Below, in pieces: positions 36,206 to 43,777 of a stretch of DNA of 64,000 nt. Under the pieces are notes generated by a model that searched no databases, was not told the DNA's origin, and worked only from the letters and a program-made list of their open reading frames with translations. Origin of the DNA: an uncultured Clostridia bacterium (lineage in GTDB: Bacteria; Bacillota; Clostridia; Christensenellales; Borkfalkiaceae); the NCBI GenBank assembly GCA_934271245.1, contig CAKQQY010000002.1:62001-126000 (forward strand), written 5' to 3'. Each line of letters opens with the position of its first letter. Within the stretch, counting starts at the first letter, position 1. The translations under genes were made by a program, and so were the position numbers.

Positions 36206-37126
36206 TTACCTGTCGTTACGGTTTTCGTCCGATTCCGCGTTTTCGGAACGACTGTCGTTTCGTTCCGATTCTTTTGCGGATTTAATTTCGGCTTTTTCCG
36301 CCGTAACGAATTTTTCGCCCAAAATTTTAATTTTAACTTGTTCGGCGTTTAATTTAAAAGTTATAACCGTCATATACGCCGTAACCGCCACGCCGAGAAC
36401 GGCGGTTAAAACGACGGTCAAAGTATCCCATTGAAACCCGTTAAAAATCCCGAGTTCGGACATTGCAAGTCCGCCTATATCGTATGTCGCGTGTAAAATC
36501 ACCGCGACGAACACGTTCCCCGTGACGGAAAACGAAATCGCGCACATCGCCCCGATAAGGAACGAATACCCAACCTGCAAAACGGTTGCGGGTATCGACG
36601 CGCCGCCGAACAAATTTATTATATGAATTCCGCCGAATATGGCGGCGTTTAACGCGACCGCCCAAAACACGCCGTGTTTTTTGTTTTCCGTAACCGATAA
36701 GCACAACGGGAAAATCAATCCCCTGAAAACGAGTTCTTCGTATAACCCTATGCTTAAACAGTAAAATATATATAAAATAACGTAATTACCTTCGTAGTCA
36801 GGCGTAAGACCGCCTGTAAATAACGCCACGAACGGAAAATTGTTTATCGCAACTAAAAGAGCGGGCAAAACCATTATATATCCCTTAACGCCTTTTCGGA
36901 AAGAAAATTCCTTGTTAAACCCGTATTTAACCGCGGTAATAATAGCCGCCGCCGAGATTATATATCTTATAACCGTTTGAGCAAGGCACAAAGCGGTTTT
37001 TTCGCCTGATATAAACAATCCGAACAGTTTATCGAGCGGAATGGCGGAAATTCCCACGCCTAAGAGAGCGATAATCGCGATATGGTAAAAAGGACCTTTC
37101 GCCGCGTCCTTATAAAGGGGCGTCAT
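36206..37126 (-). CDS. CPBP-family intramembrane glutamic/metalloprotease
   Basis: 306 residues with about eight membrane segments. The three CPBP (Abi) motifs are EELVFRGLIFPL (EExxxR), FGGIHIINLFGG (FxxxH) and ILHATYDIGG (HxxxD). Such proteases cleave substrates within the membrane and are often linked to bacteriocin immunity or prenyl-protein-like processing. The C-terminal 40 residues are a charged tail. Its start overlaps the SDR gene end by 4 nt. Specific target unknown. Confidence 0.88.
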   Translation of the reverse strand: MTPLYKDAAKGPFYHIAIIALLGVGISAIPLDKLFGLFISGEKTALCLAQTVIRYIISAAAIITAVKYGFNKEFSFRKGVKGYIMVLPALLVAINNFPFVALFTGGLTPDYEGNYVILYIFYCLSIGLYEELVFRGLIFPLCLSVTENKKHGVFWAVALNAAIFGGIHIINLFGGASIPATVLQVGYSFLIGAMCAISFSVTGNVFVAVILHATYDIGGLAMSELGIFNGFQWDTLTVVLTAVLGVAVTAYMTVITFKLNAEQVKIKILGEKFVTAEKAEIKSAKESERNDSRSENAESDENRNDR

Positions 37127-37860
37127 AAGGTGAAACCCCCGTCTACAACGATATCCTGCCCCGTGATATAATCGGCTTCTTTACTCGTAAGGAAGAAAAT
37201 CACGTCCGCGATTTCTTCGGCTTTGCAAATCCGCCCGACGGGAATATCGGCGACTATATCGGATTTTTCTTCTTCTGAAAACCTGTCGTTCATTTTCGTG
37301 TCGGTAACTCCGGGGCAAACGCAGTTTACGGTAATGCCGTCGGAAGCGACTTCCTGCGCCAAAGATTTGGTAAATCCGCCGAGAGCAAATTTAGAAGCCG
37401 AATAAACGCTTTCCATACACGCGCCCTTTACGCCCCAGACGGAAGAAACGTTTATAATTCTGCCGAAACCTTTCATTCTCATACCCTTAACGGCGAAGTT
37501 CGATAAAGTGAAAGCCGATTTAACGTTTACGGCGAAAATTTTATCGAAAACTTCTTCGGGGGTATCGACGGATAAAGCGTAATAATCCATGCCGGCGTTG
37601 TTCACGAGAACGTCTAACCTTCTGAAATTATTTTCAAGGTACGAAAGCAATTCTTTAACGGAATCGGAATCGGTAAAATCGCAGCGGAACGGGAAAAGAT
37701 AATCGGCAAGCCCCCTTTCTTTCAGTTCGGAAGAAAGCCTTTCGATTTCCGCCGCGCCTTTATTATACTGCGCCACGACGAAGTACCCGTTTTCTATGAA
37801 TTTTTTAACGACTGCAAAGCCTATTCCACCGCTTGCGCCGGTAATCAATGCGGTTTTCAA
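37123..37860 (-). CDS. SDR-family oxidoreductase, FabG-like
   Basis: 245 residues. LITGASGGIGFAVVKKF is the NAD(P) TGxxxGIG motif, LVNNAGMDYY the NNAG motif, NVSSVWGVKG the catalytic Ser, and YSASKFALGGF the YxxxK. The C-terminus GQDIVVDGGFTL matches 3-oxoacyl-ACP reductases. It reduces a keto group with NAD(P)H; no other fatty-acid genes are beside it, so FabG is only the nearest match. Confidence 0.88.
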   Translation of the reverse strand: MKTALITGASGGIGFAVVKKFIENGYFVVAQYNKGAAEIERLSSELKERGLADYLFPFRCDFTDSDSVKELLSYLENNFRRLDVLVNNAGMDYYALSVDTPEEVFDKIFAVNVKSAFTLSNFAVKGMRMKGFGRIINVSSVWGVKGACMESVYSASKFALGGFTKSLAQEVASDGITVNCVCPGVTDTKMNDRFSEEEKSDIVADIPVGRICKAEEIADVIFFLTSKEADYITGQDIVVDGGFTL

Positions 37861-37878
37861 AAAAAACTCCTATCTTGC

Positions 37879-37909
37879 AAAGTACCCGCAAAAAATTGCA
37901 GGTACCTTT
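37879..37909. other. Stem-loop between efp and the SDR gene
   Basis: AAAGTACCcGCA and TGCaGGTACcTTT pair imperfectly around an A/T loop. No long U-run follows on the minus strand, so it is at most a weak terminator or a processing site in the efp-SDR intergenic gap. Confidence 0.45.
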
Positions 37910-37927
37910 CAACAAATTAAATATTTA

Positions 37928-38488
37928 TCAGCCTTTGACCCTTTCCATGTATTCGCCCGTTCTGGTGTCTACTCTGATGAGTTCGCCTTCGTTAACGAAC
38001 ATAGGAACCTGAATTTTCGCGCCCGTTTCCAAAACGGCTTCTTTCGTTGCGTTTGTTGCCGTGTTGCCTTTTACGGAAGGATCGGATTGAACGATTCTTA
38101 ACACAACGAAGTTTTCGCATTCAACGGAGAACGCCACGCCTTTATAAGATTTAACTACGACGGGGTCGTTTTCTTTAATGTATTGAAGCGCGTCTTTAAC
38201 CTGATCGTAATTAAGAGGCGTAAGGTTGTATTCCTGATCCATAAAGTAATACAGTTCGCCGTCGTTATATGAATATGTCATATTCTTGGTTTCGATGGTG
38301 GCTTCCTGGATTTTTTCGGTGGGGTTCCATGTTTTTTCCAAAACCGCGCCGGTAACCACGTTTTTCATTTTGGTTCTTACAAACGCCGCGCCCTTGCCGG
38401 GTTTAACGTGCTGGAAGTCTACTATGGTGTAGATATTGTTTTCGTATTCGAAAGTAACGCCCTTTCTGAAATCGCCTGCTGATATCAT
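37928..38488 (-). CDS. efp: Elongation factor P
   Basis: 186 residues. It has the three beta-barrel domains of EF-P: ISAGDFRKGVTFEYENNIYT, the loop HVKPGKGAAFVRTK with the modifiable Lys near residue 32, and the C-terminal GAKIQVPMFVNEGELIRVDTRTGEY. It relieves ribosome stalling at polyproline. Directly follows an M24 peptidase gene, the common Firmicutes arrangement. Confidence 0.97.
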   Translation of the reverse strand: MISAGDFRKGVTFEYENNIYTIVDFQHVKPGKGAAFVRTKMKNVVTGAVLEKTWNPTEKIQEATIETKNMTYSYNDGELYYFMDQEYNLTPLNYDQVKDALQYIKENDPVVVKSYKGVAFSVECENFVVLRIVQSDPSVKGNTATNATKEAVLETGAKIQVPMFVNEGELIRVDTRTGEYMERVKG

Positions 38489-38523
38489 TGTGTTTTCTCC
38501 TAAAAAATAGTTTAATTAAAAAT

Positions 38524-39582
38524 TTATTTGCATTCAATAACGCAAAGATCTTTACTGTCGGTAAAAAGCCTTACGAGTTTGCCGTCTTTAAGCATAACGG
38601 TATCTTCTATTCTTATACCGAATCTGCCGTCGAAATAAACGCCGGGTTCAATCGTGAACGCCATGCCGTTTTTAAGCATATCCCTTTTCTTAAAGGAAAG
38701 CGCGGGGAATTCGTGAATTTCAAGTCCTAACCCGTGACCTAAAGAATGGGTAAAATATTTATCGATGTTTTCTTCTTTCAAAACGTTTCTCGCGATATTA
38801 TCCGCGTCGTCGGTATAAAAGCCGTCGGTAATGGTTTCTTCGGCGGTATCGTTGGCGCGTTTAACTGCGTTATAGCACCTTACGAATTCGGGATCGGGAT
38901 TATTCCCGAAATAAACCGTTCTCGTATAGTCCGAAGCGTAACCTTTATAAAAGCACCCCGTATCAACTAAAACGACCGATTCTTTTTTAAGTACCGTGTC
39001 GCCCGTTTCGTGGTGCGGAACTGCGGAGCCGTCGCCGAAAGCGACTATGGTGTCGAAACTTTCGCCTTCCGCCCCGAAAGAAAGATATAATTCCCTGAGC
39101 CTGTCGGCGAATTGTTTTTCCGTCATGCCTTCTTTAAGTTCTTTAATCGCGATATGGAAAGATTTTTCAGTTATTTCGCACGCTTTTTTCATCAAAGCGA
39201 TTTCTTCGTCCGATTTTACCGAACGAAGTTTTTTTATCATAGCGGAAGCGTCGTAAAATTCCGTTCCGAAAGATTTATATCCTTCGAATTCGGTAAGAGT
39301 GGTATGGTCGTAATCGAGCCCGATTTTTTTGATACCGTTTTCTTTCAATACGGCGTCGATACTTTTCAATCCTTCGTAAAGAACGGGGACTACTTCGCTT
39401 CTCGAAAGTTTTTCTTTCAGAGCGAAAAAGTATCTTGCGTCGGCAAAATAATAAGTTTTATCCGAAACTAAAAGGAATCCCTCTGCCATATCGATACCGG
39501 AAAAGTATCTTCTGTAAAGTTTATCGGTTAAAAGCAGAGCCGCGCCGTCTTTTTTAAGTTGTTCTATCAAATCTTTATTCAC
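38524..39582 (-). CDS. M24B Xaa-Pro aminopeptidase-like peptidase
   Basis: 352 residues. A creatinase N-terminal domain precedes the pita-bread catalytic domain. Metal ligands appear in VLVDTGCFYKGYASDYTRTVYFG (two Asp), FTHSLGHGLGLEIHE (His), MAFTIEPGVYF (Glu) and IRIEDTVML (Glu). It removes N-terminal residues before proline in the cytoplasm. Gene pairing with efp is conserved in Firmicutes. Confidence 0.93.
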   Translation of the reverse strand: MNKDLIEQLKKDGAALLLTDKLYRRYFSGIDMAEGFLLVSDKTYYFADARYFFALKEKLSRSEVVPVLYEGLKSIDAVLKENGIKKIGLDYDHTTLTEFEGYKSFGTEFYDASAMIKKLRSVKSDEEIALMKKACEITEKSFHIAIKELKEGMTEKQFADRLRELYLSFGAEGESFDTIVAFGDGSAVPHHETGDTVLKKESVVLVDTGCFYKGYASDYTRTVYFGNNPDPEFVRCYNAVKRANDTAEETITDGFYTDDADNIARNVLKEENIDKYFTHSLGHGLGLEIHEFPALSFKKRDMLKNGMAFTIEPGVYFDGRFGIRIEDTVMLKDGKLVRLFTDSKDLCVIECK

Positions 39583-39599
39583 TTTAAGCCTCTCGTTTT

Positions 39600-39628
39600 A
39601 TTTTACCAAATTTCGGCGTTTAAGTCAA
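39600..39628 (-). promoter_or_regulatory. Sigma-A promoter of the peptidase-efp gene run
   Basis: On the minus strand, TTGACT (39628-39623) and TAAAAT (39605-39600) are 17 nt apart. The predicted transcript starts about 10 nt before the peptidase ATG at 39582, leaving a very short leader. Confidence 0.78.
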
Positions 39629-39695
39629 TCGATTTTTTTGTTGATTTACAACGGGATTGTCGGTTGAACGCAAACGTATTGCAAATCGGTATTAT

Positions 39696-40547
39696 TTAAG
39701 TCGTAAGCGAACGATAAATTTTTTGCATGGTGACGGAGTCAGAGTCCTGCGTGCCTGCCGATTCGCAAACGATAATCGGTTCGAGTTTAAGTTTTATAAG
39801 AGCCTTGGCAAGCGGAAGAAATTCGGGACCGTAAAATTTATCTTCGAAAGTAAGGTGTCTTACTTCCCCTTTGGACGTAAATTCTATTTTGGAAAAATGA
39901 ACGTGGAAGTGTTTCATTTTTTCGTAACCGAGTTCGTTAATCATATATTCTAATCTCGAAAGGTAGTCGTTTTCCGTTTTAAGACTGCCGCATTCTCTCG
40001 CGTTGACGTGGCCGAAATCCACCGTCGGGATAAAAAAGTCGGCTATCCTGCACATTTCGGTTATCTCTTCGATAGTGCCTATCTGCGCCGATTTACCCAT
40101 TGTTTCGGGGCAGAACAAAATATCCGTAAGACCTTCTTCTTCGACGAGTTCTTTTAACCTTTTTATGCGCCGTAAAGTCAACGCTACGGCTTTTTCTCTC
40201 GACTGCTTGCCCTGACTTGCGGGGTGAAAAACGACTCTGTTTCCCCCCATAAGCCTTACCTTTTTGGCGGAATTAAGAATATAACCGAAAGACTTATCGG
40301 CGTTTTCTTCTTCGGGATTTGCAAGGTTGACGTAGTACGGCGCGTGAACGCTTATGCCCACGCCGTTTTCGGCAAAAATTTTACCGAGCGAAACGGCTTT
40401 TTCGTCGCTCATATTAACGCCCCTGCCGAAAGAATATTCGAACCAGTCTAACCCGAGGCTTTTAACCCACGCGGCCGAATCTTCCGTTTTGGAATGACCT
40501 GCCGCGGCAAACGCAGCCGAATTACCGCTCGGACCGAATTTAATCAT
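39696..40547 (-). CDS. Endonuclease IV-like TIM-barrel protein with altered metal site
   Basis: 283 residues. VSVHAPYYVNLANPEE, FCPETMGKS (Glu), VDFGHVNARE (Asp, His), HFHVHFSK (His) and VCESAGTQ (Glu) align with the zinc ligands of Nfo-type AP endonucleases. Where E. coli Nfo has the DRH motif this protein has VRH (GEVRHLTFED), so one Asp ligand appears to be missing. It may be a divergent AP endonuclease or another TIM-barrel hydrolase/isomerase. No terminator was seen between it and ribF. Confidence 0.72.
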   Translation of the reverse strand: MIKFGPSGNSAAFAAAGHSKTEDSAAWVKSLGLDWFEYSFGRGVNMSDEKAVSLGKIFAENGVGISVHAPYYVNLANPEEENADKSFGYILNSAKKVRLMGGNRVVFHPASQGKQSREKAVALTLRRIKRLKELVEEEGLTDILFCPETMGKSAQIGTIEEITEMCRIADFFIPTVDFGHVNARECGSLKTENDYLSRLEYMINELGYEKMKHFHVHFSKIEFTSKGEVRHLTFEDKFYGPEFLPLAKALIKLKLEPIIVCESAGTQDSDSVTMQKIYRSLTT

Positions 40548-40650
40548 ACGTTTTCTCCTTGTTTAAGATAAATATACGAAAAGTTACAAACTTGCTCGTA
40601 AAGGTTTTCTATCGCAGTGTTTCAAGAAACGTCGCCCCGCCGAAACCTTT

Positions 40651-41541
40651 TTATTTCGTTTTATCGGCTTTTAATCGGGTTATCTCCGTGTCCGCTTCAA
40701 GCCTATCCGTAAGTTCCTTTACTGACGCGAACTTTTTTATATCTCTTAAATATCCGTCGAAAAAAACGGTAACGGTTTCGCCGTAAATATCAAGGGAAAA
40801 ATCAAAAATATTTACTTCTACGAGTTTTTTTTCTAAAGAAAAAGTCGGGCAGTTGCCGTAATTTATAATGGAAAGATATTCTTTGCCGAAAACTTTCGTC
40901 CGCCCGTAGTAAACGCCTTCTTTTACGGCAAGGTCGTCAAAATAAAGATTTGCCGTGGGAAAGCCTATTTTTCTTCCCTCTTTCCGTCCTTTTTCCACCA
41001 CGCCTTTTATAAAATAACTTTCGCCGAGAAGTTTCGCCGCTTTATCCACCATTCCTTCTGCCAAAAGCCGCCTTATCTCCGTGGAAGAAACTTTTTCCCC
41101 TTCCGTTTTTATAAGCGGAACTTTAATCGCGATTTTTCCGTTACGAGCGGCGTAATCGCATAAAAAATCCGCGTTACCTTCGCCTTTTCTCCCGAAAGCG
41201 TAATCTTCCCCGAAAACGTACCCTTTAACGGTAAAAAGCGTGTCTAAATATTCTAAAAACTCAATTTTGCCGAGAGATAAAAACTCTTTCGTCGTCGGCG
41301 CGAAAACCACTTTTTTCGCCCCCGCTTTCAGTAAAAGTTCTTCTCTTTCGGCTTCGCCGAAAATTGCGGGAACGCGCGGTTTTCCGAGCGCTTCCGAAAG
41401 TCCTTCTCCGAAAGCGAACGCGACGGGCAACGCGCAAAGTTCGTCGGCGAGTTTCGCCGCCGCCGAAATAACCGCTTTATGCCCTATGTGCGCGCAGGAG
41501 AATTCACCGAGCGCGATAACCGCATCAATTTTTTCCGCCAT
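40651..41541 (-). CDS. ribF: Bifunctional riboflavin kinase/FAD synthetase
   Basis: 296 residues. The adenylyltransferase half has GEFSCAHIGHKAVI, a variant of the usual FDGVHxGH but keeping the HxGH. STEIRRLLAEG closes this half. The kinase half has GRKIGFPTANLYF, EGVYYGRTKVFG and VNIFDFSLDIYG. It makes FMN and FAD. It is the last gene of the rimP-to-ribF operon, after truB, as in many Firmicutes. Confidence 0.92.
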   Translation of the reverse strand: MAEKIDAVIALGEFSCAHIGHKAVISAAAKLADELCALPVAFAFGEGLSEALGKPRVPAIFGEAEREELLLKAGAKKVVFAPTTKEFLSLGKIEFLEYLDTLFTVKGYVFGEDYAFGRKGEGNADFLCDYAARNGKIAIKVPLIKTEGEKVSSTEIRRLLAEGMVDKAAKLLGESYFIKGVVEKGRKEGRKIGFPTANLYFDDLAVKEGVYYGRTKVFGKEYLSIINYGNCPTFSLEKKLVEVNIFDFSLDIYGETVTVFFDGYLRDIKKFASVKELTDRLEADTEITRLKADKTK

Positions 41542-41586
41542 AACTTCGTTTTAACACGTACTTTTTATCAGGGAAAACCCGACAAT

Positions 41587-42435
41587 CTATCTGACGTAAG
41601 ATTTTATTTTTAAGATTCCGTTTTCGCTTACTCCTATCCCCCAGAAATCGTCCCGGCAATACACTCTGTAAAAGCCGTCGGAATAACCGTAATCGTCGAA
41701 CAACCCGTTCAAAATTCTCGCGGCCTTTTCGACGGAAAGGGAAATTTTCGGAAAATCTACCGCCATATCGGCAGGCAGAATATACTTTTCGGGATTATCC
41801 GAATCCATAAACTCGTCGAAAGGAACGCCGTTCCCTAAATCGAACGCGCCGCTTTTTATTCTTTCGAGTTTGGTCATCAAAGCGAGCGAGCCGCACCTTT
41901 CGCCCAAATCTCTCGCAAGGGAACGAATGTACGTTCCGCCTTTGCAATCTATAATAAATCTGTAATCTGTATCGGAAATTTTTTCCGCTATATCGAATCT
42001 GTTTATAGTGATTTTTGACGGCGCAAGTTCGAATTCCACCCCTTTTCTCGCAAGAGCGTAACCCTTTTTGCCGTCCACGTTTTTAGCCGAATACTTCGGC
42101 GGAATCTGACTTATATCCCCCACGAAAAACCCGAGATTTTCTCTGACGGTTTGCTCCGTCGGGATAACGCTTGTTTCTTCGAACGTTTTACCCGTTATAT
42201 CGAGAGTATCGGAAGTAACGCCGAATCGGAATTCCGCTATATACGTTTTGTCTTTTTTAAGTAAATAGTCGAACAATCTCGACGTTTTGCCTATCCCCAC
42301 GGGGAGAACGCCCGAAGCCATAGGGTCTAACGTGCCCATATGCCCGCACGGAACGCCGAACTTTCTTTTAACGCCGTTTACGACTTTGGTAGAATTAAGT
42401 CCTTCGGGTTTAATAACGTTGATGAATCCTTTCAT
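41587..42435 (-). CDS. truB: tRNA pseudouridine-55 synthase
   Basis: 282 residues. GHMGTLDPMASGVLPVGIGK contains the catalytic Asp. KTYIAEFRFGVTSDTLDITG and the IPPKYSAKNVDGKKGYALAR block are TruB features; GTYIRSLARDLGE is the thumb-loop end. It modifies U55 in the T-loop. It follows nrnA by 18 nt. Confidence 0.95.
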   Translation of the reverse strand: MKGFINVIKPEGLNSTKVVNGVKRKFGVPCGHMGTLDPMASGVLPVGIGKTSRLFDYLLKKDKTYIAEFRFGVTSDTLDITGKTFEETSVIPTEQTVRENLGFFVGDISQIPPKYSAKNVDGKKGYALARKGVEFELAPSKITINRFDIAEKISDTDYRFIIDCKGGTYIRSLARDLGERCGSLALMTKLERIKSGAFDLGNGVPFDEFMDSDNPEKYILPADMAVDFPKISLSVEKAARILNGLFDDYGYSDGFYRVYCRDDFWGIGVSENGILKIKSYVR

Positions 42436-42453
42436 AAAAAATAAGGGTAAAAA

Positions 42454-43407
42454 TTATTCGGGTAAATGAGAAATAACGGCGTATCTCAACTTGTCCACGA
42501 CTTCTTCGTAGTCGCCGTTAATCTGACAACCGCTTGCGAGAATGTGACCGCCGCCGCCGAAAACCGAAGCGATTTCGTTAACGTTGGTTCCTTTGGAACG
42601 GAAACTGCACTTAAATTTGTTTCTTTCCGTTTCCATAACGCAAACGCCCACTTCCACGCAGTCGATACCCATAACGAAATCGATAAACCCTTCCGTTTCG
42701 TCTTTGAACGCGCCGGTAGACAAAAAGTCGTCGTATAAAACGGTGGCGACCGCAAGTCTGCCGTCGGCAAAATACCTGATGGAAGACATAACTTTTCCGA
42801 AAAGTTTCGCCCTTTCCTTTCTTTGTTTTTTAAATACGTTATAAGTAATATTGTTTAAGTCCGCGCCTTTTTTAACCAGTTCGCTTGCGATAAGCAAAGT
42901 GTCCGCGGTAACGTTTTTGTGCTGAAAACCGCCCGTGTCGGTGATAATACCCGTAGCCAGAAGGTTAGCGATATTTTCGTCTATATCGACGTTCAACTCG
43001 TTAATCAGATTAAACGCGTTTTCGCAGTTCGCGGCGGTATCTATAACGAAATTATACTCGGCGTAACGGGTGTTGGAAACGTGGTGGTCTATATTATAGG
43101 TGTTTTTTCCGCCCGAAAACAGTTCGGAAAACCTTCCGAGTCTCGTTACGTCGGCGCAGTCGATCGCCGCGTAAGCGGAAAACCCTACGGGGTCGCAATT
43201 TTTAACTTCGGAAAAAGTCGGGTTAAAAAAGAACTTTTCCGGGATAACGTCGTCGCAGAAAACTTCCGCGCGGACGCCTTTTTTAACGAGCACCTTTTTA
43301 AGAGCGAGAGCGGAGCCTAAAGTATCTCCGTCCGGTCTTATATGACAAAAGAGAGCGATTGAATTCTCTCTCTTTAATCTGTCTGAAATCTGTTTTGCGT
43401 CAAGCAT
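42454..43407 (-). CDS. nrnA: DHH/DHHA1 nanoRNase / pAp phosphatase
   Basis: 317 residues. IALFCHIRPDGDTLGSALAL carries the first metal-binding Asp pair, AAIDCADVTR and YNIDHHVSNTRY the DHH motif, and FGGGGHILASGCQI the DHHA1 substrate motif. NrnA degrades short RNA oligomers and 3'-phosphoadenosine 5'-phosphate. Position between rbfA and truB is typical for Firmicutes. Confidence 0.94.
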   Translation of the reverse strand: MLDAKQISDRLKRENSIALFCHIRPDGDTLGSALALKKVLVKKGVRAEVFCDDVIPEKFFFNPTFSEVKNCDPVGFSAYAAIDCADVTRLGRFSELFSGGKNTYNIDHHVSNTRYAEYNFVIDTAANCENAFNLINELNVDIDENIANLLATGIITDTGGFQHKNVTADTLLIASELVKKGADLNNITYNVFKKQRKERAKLFGKVMSSIRYFADGRLAVATVLYDDFLSTGAFKDETEGFIDFVMGIDCVEVGVCVMETERNKFKCSFRSKGTNVNEIASVFGGGGHILASGCQINGDYEEVVDKLRYAVISHLPE

Positions 43408-43416
43408 ATTTTCACC

Positions 43417-43776
43417 TTAAACTTCGCCGTTGATTTTACGGAAAAGGGCGTCCATTTTGTCGCCGTATTCCATAGAATCGTCGGGATAGAAACGGAGTTC
43501 GGGAACGGTTCTTAACTTAACCGAGTGAGCGAGTTCGTACCTGATTCTTTTGGAATCGCAGGCAATGGCGTCGAAAGTGGCTTTCTTTTTCTTTTCGTCT
43601 TTGGAATACACGCTGACGTACACCCTTGCGTTTTTAAGGTCTTTGCTCGTGTCCACCTTGGTTATGCTGAACATTTCGGTAACCAAAGGGTTTTTAAGTT
43701 TTCTGTAGATAATATCGTAAATTTCCTTCTGAAATTCCGCGTTAAGTTTATCCGTTCTGCTTACTTTTCCGTCCAT
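43417..43776 (-). CDS. rbfA: Ribosome-binding factor A
   Basis: 119 residues of the type II KH fold: LNAEFQKEIYDIIYRKLKNP, FSITKVDTSKDLKNARVYVS and RTVPELRFYPDDSMEYGDKM, the last matching the conserved P-x-L-x-F-x-x-D-x-S block. It acts in late 30S maturation. It follows infB by one base. Confidence 0.95.
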   Translation of the reverse strand: MDGKVSRTDKLNAEFQKEIYDIIYRKLKNPLVTEMFSITKVDTSKDLKNARVYVSVYSKDEKKKKATFDAIACDSKRIRYELAHSVKLRTVPELRFYPDDSMEYGDKMDALFRKINGEV

Positions 43777-43777
43777 A

